Source of the DNA: Promethearchaeota archaeon
Lineage (GTDB): Archaea > Asgardarchaeota > Lokiarchaeia > Sigyniarchaeales > SOKP01
Reading direction: 5' to 3'
Length of the DNA: 64,000 nucleotides
Assembly (NCBI GenBank): GCA_030606485.1
Contig: JAUWGH010000001.1
Coordinates: 620,001 to 684,000, forward strand
In this document: positions 1 through 9,672 of the stretch, piece after piece
Numbering within the stretch: the stretch's first letter is position 1
Layout of the letters: each line of letters begins with the position of its first letter
The notes under the pieces: model-generated
The model's input: only the letters and a program-made list of their open reading frames with translations
Database searches by the model: none
What the model was told of the DNA's origin: nothing
Program-made: the position numbers and the translations under genes

Positions 1-1235
1 TGAATTTTCTGATTAGTCATAATAGTTATCATATTAAATAAAGCGTTTTGAATATGGCCCTTAAAGATATTTCCTGACATAAACTTTGTTGGGGGCATAT
101 ATTTTAAGGGGGCTTTAGGAAATATTTCTCTTGCCATTTGAGCTTGTGCAAGTTCATATAAAAATCCGTTTTCCAACTCAGGATTCATTTCAAAAGCATG
201 ACCCAAACCAAGTTGTTCTTCTTTTAAACCAGCAAGTAGAGCAAATTGTTCATTTATAAATTGAGAAGCAAGCACGGTATGAGCTGCTTCAAATGCATCA
301 TCTGTAGTTAAATAATTGTCTTCTCCAGTATTTATAATGACACCTGCAAATGCATTAATCATCCTTGAAAAATATTGATCAATAATAGTTCTTTTCATAT
401 TAATATCTCTAAATAATATTCCATAAAGAGCATCATTAAGCATCACATCAAGTCTCTCAAATGCTCCCATAGCAGCTATTTCAGGCATGCAAAGTCCAGA
501 ACAGTAATTAGTTAATCTTATATATCTTCCCAATTCTTCTCCAACTTCATCTAAAGCTTTTCTCATAAGCCTAAAGTTTTCTTGGGTTGCATAAGTACCA
601 CCAAATCCTTCTGTTGTCGCACCATAAGGCACATAATCAAGAAGACTCTGTCCAGTAGATCTAATAACTGCAATGATATCTGCTCCTTGTTTTGCGGCAG
701 CTTTTGCTTGAGTGATATCTTCATAGATATTCCCCGTTGCAACAATTATATATAAAAGAGGTCCTTCCTTCTCACCAAATTTTTCAAGATAAGCTTCTCT
801 CTTTTTTTTATTATTTATTATTTTTTCTAAAGTTTGTTTAGTTAATTTGGTTATAGTTATCTTTATTTCAGATAAATCATTCATCGGAAGTTTTGTCAGA
901 TCAAGTTCATCTTTTGATATTTTTTCTGCAATCTCTTGAGGGGATAATCTTTTTTGGAGAATTGCATTTCCAATAAAGATAGCCACACCTTTTCCAAGCC
1001 CCTTATCCTTTTTAATATTATTAACAACTACATTCGGTAAAGGAACCCCAAACTCATCTACTCCATCTATACCAAGTAATCTACAGACAGTTCTTTCAAT
1101 TGAGGTTGTAGTGTGTTTATCTATAAATTTTTGGGTGTCTAAAGCAATAGTTTTTGCTGTCTCTCTTGCTTTTTTTACTATTGAGAAATCTAAATTCAAT
1201 TTGCTATTTACTGCTTTATTAATCAATTTTTTCAC
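1..1235 (-). CDS. kamD: Lysine 5,6-aminomutase alpha subunit (partial, 3' end beyond window)
   Basis: This is the B12- and PLP-dependent enzyme that moves the terminal amino group of beta-lysine to give 3,5-diaminohexanoate in lysine fermentation. About 411 N-terminal residues are present; the rest and the stop lie left of the window. Read by hand on the minus strand, it contains stretches typical of KamD: GADIIAVIRSTGQSLLDYVP, TTEGFGGTYATQENFR, RLTNYCSGLCMPEIA, INTGEDNYLTTDDA and LAGLKEEQLGLGHAFE. The start is a GTG at 1235; an in-frame TAA lies seven codons upstream, and no ATG intervenes. The B12-binding partner subunit (KamE) is expected immediately downstream, outside the window. It is the last visible gene of the lysine operon, about 100 nt after the kamB-like gene. 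Confidence 0.93.
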   Translation of the reverse strand, partial: MKKLINKAVNSKLNLDFSIVKKARETAKTIALDTQKFIDKHTTTSIERTVCRLLGIDGVDEFGVPLPNVVVNNIKKDKGLGKGVAIFIGNAILQKRLSPQEIAEKISKDELDLTKLPMNDLSEIKITITKLTKQTLEKIINNKKKREAYLEKFGEKEGPLLYIIVATGNIYEDITQAKAAAKQGADIIAVIRSTGQSLLDYVPYGATTEGFGGTYATQENFRLMRKALDEVGEELGRYIRLTNYCSGLCMPEIAAMGAFERLDVMLNDALYGILFRDINMKRTIIDQYFSRMINAFAGVIINTGEDNYLTTDDAFEAAHTVLASQFINEQFALLAGLKEEQLGLGHAFEMNPELENGFLYELAQAQMAREIFPKAPLKYMPPTKFMSGNIFKGHIQNALFNMITIMTNQKI

Positions 1236-1335
1236 TTTAAATATGATATCTTTTTATATTTTTGATTGTATTTACAATTTTCTCTTTACTTCTAAAACCA
1301 TCAATCTTTCCATATTTTAATCTAAATGGTTTTAG

Positions 1336-2367
1336 TTAATCACTAGGTCCAAGATCATAAATGGGGATATTAATATTTTCTTTTAATAATGTTAGAAATT
1401 CATTTTTATCAAACTGGTATCCAAATGGAGAGGTTGGATTTGCGGTTACTGCAATCAACTTTATTGGGTTTAATACTTTTAAGATACCCCCTTTTTTTTG
1501 GAATTTTTCCAGTAAACCTTTACTTAAGAATAATTTTGTACCATCCTCTACCAAAAATGTAACTCCTTTATAGTTATCAGTAGAATCCATTAAATCGCTT
1601 AATAATTTATCAGAAATTGGTCCTTTTATTACGACGTATTTTGAGTTACTATTTAAATTTTCATTTATCTCTGTAGCTGCATCCAGTGAAGTTATTACTT
1701 CTAGCATTTTTATGGAGTTTTTTGAATCAATTATCCCAATTTTTGAGTTTTTGAAAATTTCATTAGCCAATTTGAGTATTTTTTCTTCTTTTTCATTTTC
1801 TATGGTCAATAATTTAACTATATGAGCGGTTAAATCAACAACCTTATGCATATTTTCTGATATAGATGCCCCTGTTGACAGTATTGTAGCATCAGATATT
1901 ACAGGAGCCGCATATGATTTTCTATCAAATGCACCATCCACTAAAATGATATCACATCCTAAATTAATTAATTCTAAACAAATATTAGATAAATATTTAT
2001 TTATCGATGGCCCTGCTAACTCTATATAGCCACTACTCATAACCTTTAATATTTTAACTACTCCTAGTGGTGTATTAAATCCCGTAGTTTTAATAAATTC
2101 CATCTTGATATTACTATTATCAAGACTTTGCTCTGCTGTTGCTACATAAGTTTCCTTTTCAATATAAATGCGTGGTTTTGGTAAACGAGTAATAACGTCA
2201 TACTTTTCTCCATCTCTTCCTATAGAAGTAATCCCCAAATTTCCTTTAAAATTTCTAATAATATGATTTAAAGTCGTAGTTTTCCCCGTATTTTTCCCCA
2301 TTCCAATAATTGATATAATTTTGTATTTTTTAATCATATCAAGAAGTTGTATCGAGATCACCATCAT
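1336..2367 (-). CDS. kamB: KamB-like P-loop protein (lysine 5,6-aminomutase reactivase component)
   Basis: This 343-residue protein has a deviant SIMIBI-type Walker A motif (GKNTGKTTT, around residues 24-32) and an ILVDGAFDR segment likely to be Walker B. The combination of P-loop type, length and position directly before kamD matches KamB of bacterial lysine-fermentation clusters. There KamB, with the MutS-like KamC, is reported to reactivate damaged aminomutase. No KamC is visible between kamA and kamD, so either it is elsewhere or this protein acts alone. The first ATG pair at 2367/2364 is used; an ATG ten codons further in (MIKKYKI) is a plausible alternative. The general P-loop assignment is firm; the reactivase role is inferred from context. 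Confidence 0.75.
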   Translation of the reverse strand: MMVISIQLLDMIKKYKIISIIGMGKNTGKTTTLNHIIRNFKGNLGITSIGRDGEKYDVITRLPKPRIYIEKETYVATAEQSLDNSNIKMEFIKTTGFNTPLGVVKILKVMSSGYIELAGPSINKYLSNICLELINLGCDIILVDGAFDRKSYAAPVISDATILSTGASISENMHKVVDLTAHIVKLLTIENEKEEKILKLANEIFKNSKIGIIDSKNSIKMLEVITSLDAATEINENLNSNSKYVVIKGPISDKLLSDLMDSTDNYKGVTFLVEDGTKLFLSKGLLEKFQKKGGILKVLNPIKLIAVTANPTSPFGYQFDKNEFLTLLKENINIPIYDLGPSD

Positions 2368-2428
2368 CTTTCGTAATTAAAAGAATAGATTTCATTTTAA
2401 ATATTAAATATTTTCAATGCTTTTACTT

Positions 2429-3673
2429 TTATTTACTTAAACTCCTTTTCCTTATATTACGTTCTAGATCTTCTGGTTCAATTGTTATTTTTTGTCCATT
2501 CAATAGTCCTGCGACACCAATTAGTTTCTCTCGATCTTCACAGTTACATTGTGGTTGATAATCAGATGGCTCTGCATACGTTGTGATAACTCCCTCAAAA
2601 TTCCTTAACACAACTCGACTATTGCCTTGAGAAATAATATAATTCGGAAATATTGGTATCTTACCCCCGCCACCAGGTGCATCAACTACAAATGTAGGTA
2701 CGCATAAACCGGAAGTATGGCCCCTTAAACCCTCGATAATTTCAATACCTTGGGCGATACTTGTTCTAAAATGCTTAAGTCCCATAGATAAATCGCATTG
2801 GTAAATATAATATGGTCTAACCCTTATTTTTACTAGTTCATGGACTAGTTTTTTCATTACATGAATACAGTCATTTACTCCTCTTAATAATACTGATTGA
2901 TTACCAAGAGGTATGCCTGCATCAGCAATCATTTCACAAGCTTTTTTGGATTCCTCAGTAATCTCATTTGAATGATTAAAGTGAGTATTAAACCAAATTG
3001 GATGATATTTCTTAAGCATATCAACTAATTCTTGATTAATCCTTTGGGGCATTACAACGGGAGTTCTTGAACCTATACGAATAATTTCAACGTGGGGAAT
3101 CTCCCTTAACTTTTTTATTATATACTCCAATTCTTTATCAGAAATTAATAAAGCATCTCCTCCAGACAATAAAACATCCCTTATGGCTGGAGTTTTGGCA
3201 ATATATTCTATTGCATCATTGATCTGCGACTTTGGGGGAGCTTTATCATGATGTCCGGCAAATCTTCTCCTTGTACAATGCCTACAATACATTGAACAAT
3301 TCTCTGTGATTAAAAAAAGTACTCTATCTGGGTATCTATGAGTTAAACCCTTAACTGGTGCATCTTCATCTTCATGAAGAGGATCATGCAGATCATCTTC
3401 ACACTTTTCTAATTCAAATACTGTTGGGATTGCTTGTTTTCTTACGGGATCATCTTTATCATTAACATCTATTAAAGATAAATAATATGGAGTTATTGCC
3501 ATCCTCATAGATTCCAAACATTTCTTGATTCCTTCCTCTTCCTCTTTACTAAGAGGGATATACTTTTTTAAATCATCCAAAGTAGTTATTCTGTTTCTAA
3601 ACTGCCAATGCCAATCATTCCATTGTTCATCTGGAACGTCCTTAAAGAGTTCAAATCTTCTATATACCTTCAT
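2429..3673 (-). CDS. kamA: L-lysine 2,3-aminomutase (radical SAM, PLP)
   Basis: This enzyme converts L-lysine to L-beta-lysine using SAM, a 4Fe-4S cluster and PLP. The 414 residues match the clostridial enzyme length. The CxxxCxxC cluster motif is CSMYCRHC at about residues 126-133. The PLP-lysine region DAPGGGGKIP lies near residue 337, and several C-terminal cysteines (QCNCED) could form the conserved zinc site. AblA enzymes that make the osmolyte N-acetyl-beta-lysine belong to the same family, but the neighbours here (kce, kdd, kamB, kamD) point to catabolism. It starts 41 nt after the kdd stop and is part of the same operon. Confidence 0.96.
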   Translation of the reverse strand: MKVYRRFELFKDVPDEQWNDWHWQFRNRITTLDDLKKYIPLSKEEEEGIKKCLESMRMAITPYYLSLIDVNDKDDPVRKQAIPTVFELEKCEDDLHDPLHEDEDAPVKGLTHRYPDRVLFLITENCSMYCRHCTRRRFAGHHDKAPPKSQINDAIEYIAKTPAIRDVLLSGGDALLISDKELEYIIKKLREIPHVEIIRIGSRTPVVMPQRINQELVDMLKKYHPIWFNTHFNHSNEITEESKKACEMIADAGIPLGNQSVLLRGVNDCIHVMKKLVHELVKIRVRPYYIYQCDLSMGLKHFRTSIAQGIEIIEGLRGHTSGLCVPTFVVDAPGGGGKIPIFPNYIISQGNSRVVLRNFEGVITTYAEPSDYQPQCNCEDREKLIGVAGLLNGQKITIEPEDLERNIRKRSLSK

Positions 3674-3714
3674 TTGTTCTGCCTTTTTTTCATTATTTTG
3701 TATACTTATTTATA

Positions 3715-4752
3715 TTAAACGTACTTTTCCTCAAAAATTTTCCTTAATTTATCAGATTCTCTTAACTCATCTAAAGCTATTTGAGAGTGACCTTTTGTGT
3801 ATCCATTTCCAATTATCATTACAACATCTTTCCCAACACCTTCTGCTCCTAATGCTGCCTTTGCAAAACTTGTTGCCATGGAAAAGAAATACACTATTCC
3901 ATTTTCCTTAACAGGGAGAATACTAGACATCTCTGTATTGGGGATACTTAAACAATTAATCGAAATATCAACTTCTATTCCGTTATTTACTTTTAAAGTT
4001 TCATTTAAAATTTCTATGGGTTTAAGAACATCTGCGACAATTACTTCATGGCAAAACTCTGTACTTTTAAGAAATTTGGCACGTTTTTCATTTCGAGCTT
4101 GTCCTATTACTTTACCCTGCGGTCCAACTTTTTTTTTAGCCATATAAGAGCACATTAATCCGGATTTTCCAGTTGCTCCAAGTATTAAGACACAATCTCC
4201 CGATTTCACAAGTTTTGTAGTTTGTGCTGGAGCACCTGCAACATCAAGAGCGGCTAATGCTAATGTATCTTCTATATCTTCCGGAAGCTTTGCATATATT
4301 CCACTTTCAAAAAGTATCGCCTTCCCATTAATATCAACTCGCTCAATATCAGGTTTTATATCCAGAATTTTATCGATTCTAAGTGGTGTTAATGTAAGTG
4401 ATACTAATGTAGCAATTTTATCTCCAACTTTCAAATCAATTTTTTCTTTTAATGAGTTTCCAATTTGCTCTACTTTTCCAATTAACATTCCTCCAGAACC
4501 AGTTACAGGATTCTGCATTTTACCCTTATCATTTACAATTTCTAAAATTTTAATTTTTATTTTTTCTAAATTTCCGTCTGCTTCCTCCTTAAGTTGAGAA
4601 AAACTAGCAGAATCGATATTTAGTGAAATAACATCGATTAATAGTTCATTATCATATAACTCCATATCATTTGATATTTTATTTGCTGTTTGGGGTAATA
4701 CACCTTGTGGTTCAATTACTCTATGTGTTCCATATTTTGATCCTTTTTTCAT
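3715..4752 (-). CDS. kdd: L-erythro-3,5-diaminohexanoate dehydrogenase
   Basis: This is the NAD(P)+-dependent oxidative deaminase that turns 3,5-diaminohexanoate into 3-keto-5-aminohexanoate. At 345 residues it has the characteristic KDD opening (GTHRVIEPQGVLPQ) followed by a domain related to medium-chain dehydrogenases. The nucleotide-binding segment is VLILGATGKSGLMCSYMAKK, about residues 187-206. No ordinary alcohol-dehydrogenase zinc-ligand set is seen, as expected for KDD. It sits between a methyltransferase and kamA, all on one strand with short gaps, giving a nearly complete pathway order. Confidence 0.93.
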   Translation of the reverse strand: MKKGSKYGTHRVIEPQGVLPQTANKISNDMELYDNELLIDVISLNIDSASFSQLKEEADGNLEKIKIKILEIVNDKGKMQNPVTGSGGMLIGKVEQIGNSLKEKIDLKVGDKIATLVSLTLTPLRIDKILDIKPDIERVDINGKAILFESGIYAKLPEDIEDTLALAALDVAGAPAQTTKLVKSGDCVLILGATGKSGLMCSYMAKKKVGPQGKVIGQARNEKRAKFLKSTEFCHEVIVADVLKPIEILNETLKVNNGIEVDISINCLSIPNTEMSSILPVKENGIVYFFSMATSFAKAALGAEGVGKDVVMIIGNGYTKGHSQIALDELRESDKLRKIFEEKYV

Positions 4753-4817
4753 AATATCATCCTAATTAGGTTAATTTAAGATACATAATTAAAATATATA
4801 TTATTGGTAAGAACTAT

Positions 4818-5525
4818 CTATTTTTTTACTCCAATATAAAGCCCTCTGTCTTTTATTAAACCTTTTTTTAAAAATTCTGGTTTAAATCCTGTTTCTTTCA
4901 TAAATTCTAAAGTTTTATCAATTTCAAAAAGTCCCAATTCATGTCTATCCTTATAATATTTAATTTCTTTATTTCTCTCCGCAATCAAATAGTGCATATC
5001 CAGAACCGAGAGATTTCCTTCAATTTTTGAAATATTTAATCTTGCGATTTTTATATCTTCACCATCATAAGTATTCATATGTGGAAATCCTTCTATATAA
5101 GTGGATTTTGTAAGCCATGGTTCAAATATCACAACCCCACATCTTTTTAAGTGGTTTGCAAAATTTTGAATACATTGTTTTAAATTTGAATAAGTTTTTA
5201 CATAACCAATTGAACTAAATAAGCAAATAATTATATCAAATTTCTTATTAAGATTTAATGTAATCATGTCTGCTTTTTTGAAACTAACTCCCCTAACATT
5301 TTTTTTCGCAATATTTATCATTTCTTCATTAATATCAACACCCATACAAGAAAAAGTATTCTTTAAATACTCTAAGTGCTTTCCAGTACCACAAGCAATA
5401 TCTAGAAGCTCATTTCCATCCGATTTTTTATATTTTAAAATTAACTTTTTAATTTTTTTAGCTTCTTTCTTATAATCTTTCCATGAATAAATCAAATCAT
5501 AATATGAGGCAATTTCTCTATACAT
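4818..5525 (-). CDS. Class I SAM-dependent methyltransferase
   Basis: This is a 235-residue Rossmann-type methyltransferase. Motif I is LLDIACGTGKHLEYL (about residues 40-54), followed by the acidic MGVDINEEMI strand end and the motif IV-like FDIIICLFSSIGY. It is inserted between kce and kdd with short gaps (30 and 65 nt), so it is probably co-transcribed with the lysine genes, yet no methylation step is known in the pathway. The substrate is unknown. Possibilities are a small-molecule intermediate or simple hitch-hiking. The family assignment is secure; the function is not. Confidence 0.85.
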   Translation of the reverse strand: MYREIASYYDLIYSWKDYKKEAKKIKKLILKYKKSDGNELLDIACGTGKHLEYLKNTFSCMGVDINEEMINIAKKNVRGVSFKKADMITLNLNKKFDIIICLFSSIGYVKTYSNLKQCIQNFANHLKRCGVVIFEPWLTKSTYIEGFPHMNTYDGEDIKIARLNISKIEGNLSVLDMHYLIAERNKEIKYYKDRHELGLFEIDKTLEFMKETGFKPEFLKKGLIKDRGLYIGVKK

Positions 5526-5555
5526 AATTGAATCTTATTTTATTATTATATTAAT

Positions 5556-6380
5556 TTAATTCAATCCTAATATTTTCCTTGCTTCCATAGGAGTAGCAAT
5601 ATCTCTTCCTAATTCCCTTGAGATTCTTACAACCTTCTCGACTAATTCTCCATTGGATTTTGCTAAAACTCCTTTTGATAAGTACACATTATCTTCAAAT
5701 CCAACTCTTGCATGACCACCCATTATTATTGATAAAGTTACCATTGGATACTCATGTCTTCCTATAGCACATACTGAATATGTAGAATCTTTAGGAATGC
5801 TTTCAACTAAAAAAGTCAAATCTCTTGCACTTGCCTTTATACCGCCATTAACACCTAATACAAAGCTAAAATGCATCGGATCTTTGATATATCCTTTATC
5901 ATGTAATTTTAAGGCCATATCAACCATACCCTTATCAAAACATTCTAATTCCGGCTTAATACCCCGTTCATTCATTTTTTTAGCAAATTCTATAATAGTA
6001 TTTTCAGTATTTATAAAAATCTCATCTCCGCCAAAATTACAAGTACCACAGTCAAGAGTAGCCATTTCAGGAGGAGGTTCTAAGTAAATCGGTTGGAGCC
6101 TTTCTTTATTACTCATACCTACAACCCCGCCAGTGGAAGGTTGAATTATAACATCTGGACATCGATTTTTTATCTCTTCTATACACACTTTGAATTTGTC
6201 TATATTTTGAGTAGGAGTGCCATCATCTTCTCTCACATGCAAATGGATAATACTGGCTCCAGCTTTATATGCCAATTCAGCTTCCTTTCCTATTTCATCA
6301 ATAGAATACGGAATATTGGGATTAAGTTCTTTTGTTACTTCTGCTCCACATATAGCAGCAGTAATAATCAATTTTTCCAT
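5556..6380 (-). CDS. kce: 3-keto-5-aminohexanoate cleavage enzyme (BKACE family)
   Basis: This zinc-dependent enzyme condenses 3-keto-5-aminohexanoate with acetyl-CoA to give 3-aminobutyryl-CoA and acetoacetate. The 274 residues match the family. Visible motifs are IHLHVRE (zinc-binding HxH, around residues 46-52), IIQPSTGGVVGM, and LDCGTCNFGG followed later by HARVGFEDN. Other BKACE (DUF849) members use different beta-keto acids, but the adjacent kdd and kam genes make Kce the best call. It is the first gene of the visible lysine operon. The deaminase for the next step (Kal) is not in the window. Confidence 0.92.
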   Translation of the reverse strand: MEKLIITAAICGAEVTKELNPNIPYSIDEIGKEAELAYKAGASIIHLHVREDDGTPTQNIDKFKVCIEEIKNRCPDVIIQPSTGGVVGMSNKERLQPIYLEPPPEMATLDCGTCNFGGDEIFINTENTIIEFAKKMNERGIKPELECFDKGMVDMALKLHDKGYIKDPMHFSFVLGVNGGIKASARDLTFLVESIPKDSTYSVCAIGRHEYPMVTLSIIMGGHARVGFEDNVYLSKGVLAKSNGELVEKVVRISRELGRDIATPMEARKILGLN

Positions 6381-6488
6381 TAAAAATCCCTGATAATATT
6401 TAAAGAAATTGAAAAATTTAAATTAAAAATTATTTAGTAAAATATTCAATAAAGAAAATCTTATAGCTTTTTATGTAATTCGATTTTA

Positions 6489-6842
6489 TTATGATATTTC
6501 AGATCTTATCCTAATTTGATTAGGTTCTATTATAATTATTTTCCCAGATGATTCTTCTAAGGGAAAGCTTTTTAAAAATCTCTCAAACAGTTCTTTTACA
6601 GCATTCTTACCTTGCTTTTTTGATCTCATTATTATAATTCCATAAAAATTATCAGTAGGATTAATAAAATCTGCGTTTAATGTAATTAATAATCGTTTTT
6701 CTTCAAAACATTTTATAATCAAACTCTTATCGTCGATACCTGAAATATTTTCATGAAAAACAGAATCCACTTCATGTTGCCCAATATTCTCAATTACTTT
6801 TTTCAAAATCCAAGGTACATTTTCATCTAATTTGAACTTCAC
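6489..6842 (-). CDS. DUF5615 PIN-like toxin candidate
   Basis: About 117 residues with the DUF5615 pattern: KFKLDENVPW at the start, a central ISGIDDKSL, then LITLNADF and IIIMRSKKQGK. The family resembles PIN/Mut7-C nuclease-like proteins and is typically paired with DUF433 antitoxins. I prefer a GTG start at 6842, which puts the conserved K-F-x-x-DEN at the N terminus four bases after the upstream stop. A TTG start at 6863 would add seven residues and overlap the partner by 17 nt. Toxicity is inferred from the pairing only. Confidence 0.8.
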   Translation of the reverse strand: MKFKLDENVPWILKKVIENIGQHEVDSVFHENISGIDDKSLIIKCFEEKRLLITLNADFINPTDNFYGIIIMRSKKQGKNAVKELFERFLKSFPLEESSGKIIIIEPNQIRIRSEIS

Positions 6843-6846
6843 TTTT

Positions 6847-7131
<285 letters not shown>

Positions 7132-7231
7132 TTATAATAATTCTCAGGAATAAATATTTTTTAACCAGTATTCAGAAATAAGAATTATTTTGAATTTTTA
7201 AATTGTAAGATAAAATTAAAGTCTAAAGAAA

Positions 7232-8482
7232 TTATAATAATTTTTTGCATTCATTTAAAGATTCTTTAATCATATTGGCAGCATGATCCAAATCTTCATC
7301 AGTATGTCGATAACATACATAACCATGATGATATGGTTGAAGGAATATACGCCGACGAATTAACTGTGTATAAAATTCTTCACGCAATTTTTTATATAAA
7401 AAGTTTGGATCACGTTGAAAAGTGATATAAGGCATCCAAGGATCACCTGAAAATGTGCATGGAATACCACTATCTTTTATGATATCTTTAACCTTAGATG
7501 CAAAACGACTCCCTCTTTCATTAATAACGTCTAAAACCATTTCTCGCTCTAAAATTTCAATAGTTTTAAGTGCCGCTACTTGAGCAAGACTATTTGGCCA
7601 AAATGTAGAAGTAATAAATACTTTTTCGATTAAAGCATCCATATATTCTTTTTTACCGACACAAACACTGATCGGATAACCATTTGCCATTGATTTTCCA
7701 AATGCGGCAAGATCCGGAATCACATCAAATTTTTTTTGGGCACCCCCCAAATTTACACGAAAACCTGTACGAATTTCATCATAAATTAAAAGAGAGTCAT
7801 ATTTAGTTGCCAACTTGCGAATACCTTTTAAAAAACCAGGTTTAGGCATCTGAACTTCATGACCTCCTTGATGATCGATAGGGGTTAAAATAATTGCTGC
7901 TACATCATTACCATACTGTCCCATTATGTTTTCAGCTTGATCAAGGTTATTGTATTCAAATTCATAAACATCTTCAAAAGACTTTTTAGGAATTCCACCT
8001 TTTTGTTCAACACACCAACTATGCCACCCATGATAACCACAACGAAGCACCTTTATCCGTCCTGTATATCCACGAGCAACACGAATAGCAATAGTTGTTG
8101 CCTCAGAACCGGTTTTTACAAAAACTGCTTTCTCACAGCATGGAATTAATTCAATCAATTTCTTTGCTAATTTATTTTGAACCTGTTGGGTTAATGACAT
8201 GCAAAACCCTTTATTTTTTATCTGTTGTATTACAACATCATCAATTTCTTCTTCCCGATGACCAATAATAATCGGACCATAAGCGCAAAGCATATCAAGA
8301 AATTCATTACCATCTACATCAATGACTTTTCCTCCTTTACCCTTTTCAAAGAAGATTGGATATTCTCCCTCTACAAAATTATAAGGGCGACGGATTCCTA
8401 ATATGGCACCAGGAATAAGTTTCAAAGCATCTTCATACAATTGATTTGATTTTTCCAACTTTAATTTTTTAGCCAATTTCAA
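7232..8482 (-). CDS. Class III PLP-dependent aminotransferase (glutamate-1-semialdehyde aminomutase-like)
   Basis: This 416-residue aminotransferase belongs to the class III / HemL-like group. It has FVKTGSEATTIAIRVAR (PLP phosphate binding), CGYHGWHSW, LLIYDEIRTGFR with the PLP-ring Asp, and the Schiff-base lysine in AAFGKSMANGYPIS, about residue 260. It is not clearly HemL: no other haem or B12 synthesis genes are nearby. Its place just upstream of the lysine cluster suggests an amino-acid or beta-amino-acid substrate, but that is only context. It is separated from the operon by the DUF433/DUF5615 pair. Confidence 0.85.
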   Translation of the reverse strand: MKLAKKLKLEKSNQLYEDALKLIPGAILGIRRPYNFVEGEYPIFFEKGKGGKVIDVDGNEFLDMLCAYGPIIIGHREEEIDDVVIQQIKNKGFCMSLTQQVQNKLAKKLIELIPCCEKAVFVKTGSEATTIAIRVARGYTGRIKVLRCGYHGWHSWCVEQKGGIPKKSFEDVYEFEYNNLDQAENIMGQYGNDVAAIILTPIDHQGGHEVQMPKPGFLKGIRKLATKYDSLLIYDEIRTGFRVNLGGAQKKFDVIPDLAAFGKSMANGYPISVCVGKKEYMDALIEKVFITSTFWPNSLAQVAALKTIEILEREMVLDVINERGSRFASKVKDIIKDSGIPCTFSGDPWMPYITFQRDPNFLYKKLREEFYTQLIRRRIFLQPYHHGYVCYRHTDEDLDHAANMIKESLNECKKLL

Positions 8483-8706
8483 ACTCCCTTTTCTTTAATG
8501 ATTAATGCAATTAAATATAATTATTGAAGATTTCTAAAAACTTATTTTATTTCTTTTTAATTTCTTAAAATTTGAATATTTTTTACTTTTTCTAAGTAAA
8601 TTATTAATTTTAATAAAATATGAATAATCCAATTTTTAAAGTGTGACAAAATAATTTTAAATATGGTCTCATAAAGAATTAAAACAGATTAAAATTGATC
8701 ATCAAA

Positions 8707-9570
8707 ATGCAAAAAGAAAAAATTATAGATGGGAAAAAACTCGCTGAAGAATTGAACCAAAAATTAAAAAAACAAATCGAAATTACAATTAAAAAAACCG
8801 GAATTAAACCAAAATTAGCTACTATCCTTGTAGGAGATAGTCCGGCTTCAAAAGTATATCTCAATATTAAGAAAAAAATATGTGATAAAGTTAATATTGA
8901 AAGTGTATCCATAGAATTAGATAAAAATGTTAATAAAAATCAACTTTTAAATGAAATAAATCGATTAAATACTGATACTTCCGTTCATGGAATTTTATTG
9001 CAATTACCACTCCCACAAAATCTAATAGAAGATACAAATCAATTTTTAGCTACAATTGATCCAAATAAAGATGTTGATGGATTACACCCCATGAATACAG
9101 GAAATTTATTCAATTATAACGAATATTTGAGTCCTTGTACTCCAAAAGGCATTATTAAGTTATTGGAATATTATAATATTGATCTCTCTGGAAAAGATGT
9201 AACAATTATCAATAGAAGTAGGCTTGTTGGGAAGCCCTTGATTTTCATGCTATTAAAAAGAAATGCTACTATCAGTGTTTGCCATACTAAAACTAAAGAT
9301 ATAAATAAATATATTAAGAACGCTGATATTTTAATTGTTGCAGTAGGAAAGCCGAAATTTATAAAAGTAGATCAAATTAAAGAAGGAGTTGTAATTATTG
9401 ACGTGGGAATTACGCGCATCGACGGAAATTTATATGGGGATGCAGATTTTGAAAATGTCCTTCCAAAAGTCTCAAGAATAACGCCAGTTCCCGGAGGAGT
9501 GGGACCAATGACGACTCATATGCTTATGCAAAATACTTATAATACTTTTAAAAACTTAATTAAAATATAA
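8707..9570 (+). CDS. folD: Bifunctional methylene-tetrahydrofolate dehydrogenase / cyclohydrolase
   Basis: FolD interconverts 5,10-methylene-, methenyl- and 10-formyl-tetrahydrofolate. With the ATG at 8707 it is 287 residues, the usual length. Motifs: the catalytic YLNIKKKICDKVNIES region (Y and K conserved), HGILLQLPLPQ, DVDGLHPMNTGN, the nucleotide-binding IINRSRLVGKPL, and the C-terminal TPVPGGVGPMTTHML. An in-frame TTG at 8695 would add four residues, but the ATG places KIIDGK at the normal distance. It is transcribed away from the aminotransferase across a 220-nt AT-rich gap. Confidence 0.96.
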   Translation: MQKEKIIDGKKLAEELNQKLKKQIEITIKKTGIKPKLATILVGDSPASKVYLNIKKKICDKVNIESVSIELDKNVNKNQLLNEINRLNTDTSVHGILLQLPLPQNLIEDTNQFLATIDPNKDVDGLHPMNTGNLFNYNEYLSPCTPKGIIKLLEYYNIDLSGKDVTIINRSRLVGKPLIFMLLKRNATISVCHTKTKDINKYIKNADILIVAVGKPKFIKVDQIKEGVVIIDVGITRIDGNLYGDADFENVLPKVSRITPVPGGVGPMTTHMLMQNTYNTFKNLIKI

Positions 9571-9672
9571 TATGGTAAAGAATCAGAATAGAAATATTTT
9601 ATAAAATCATAATTTATTTATTACTTGATTATTTTAATTATAATCTTAAAATTTTCAATAAAATAGGCCCCT

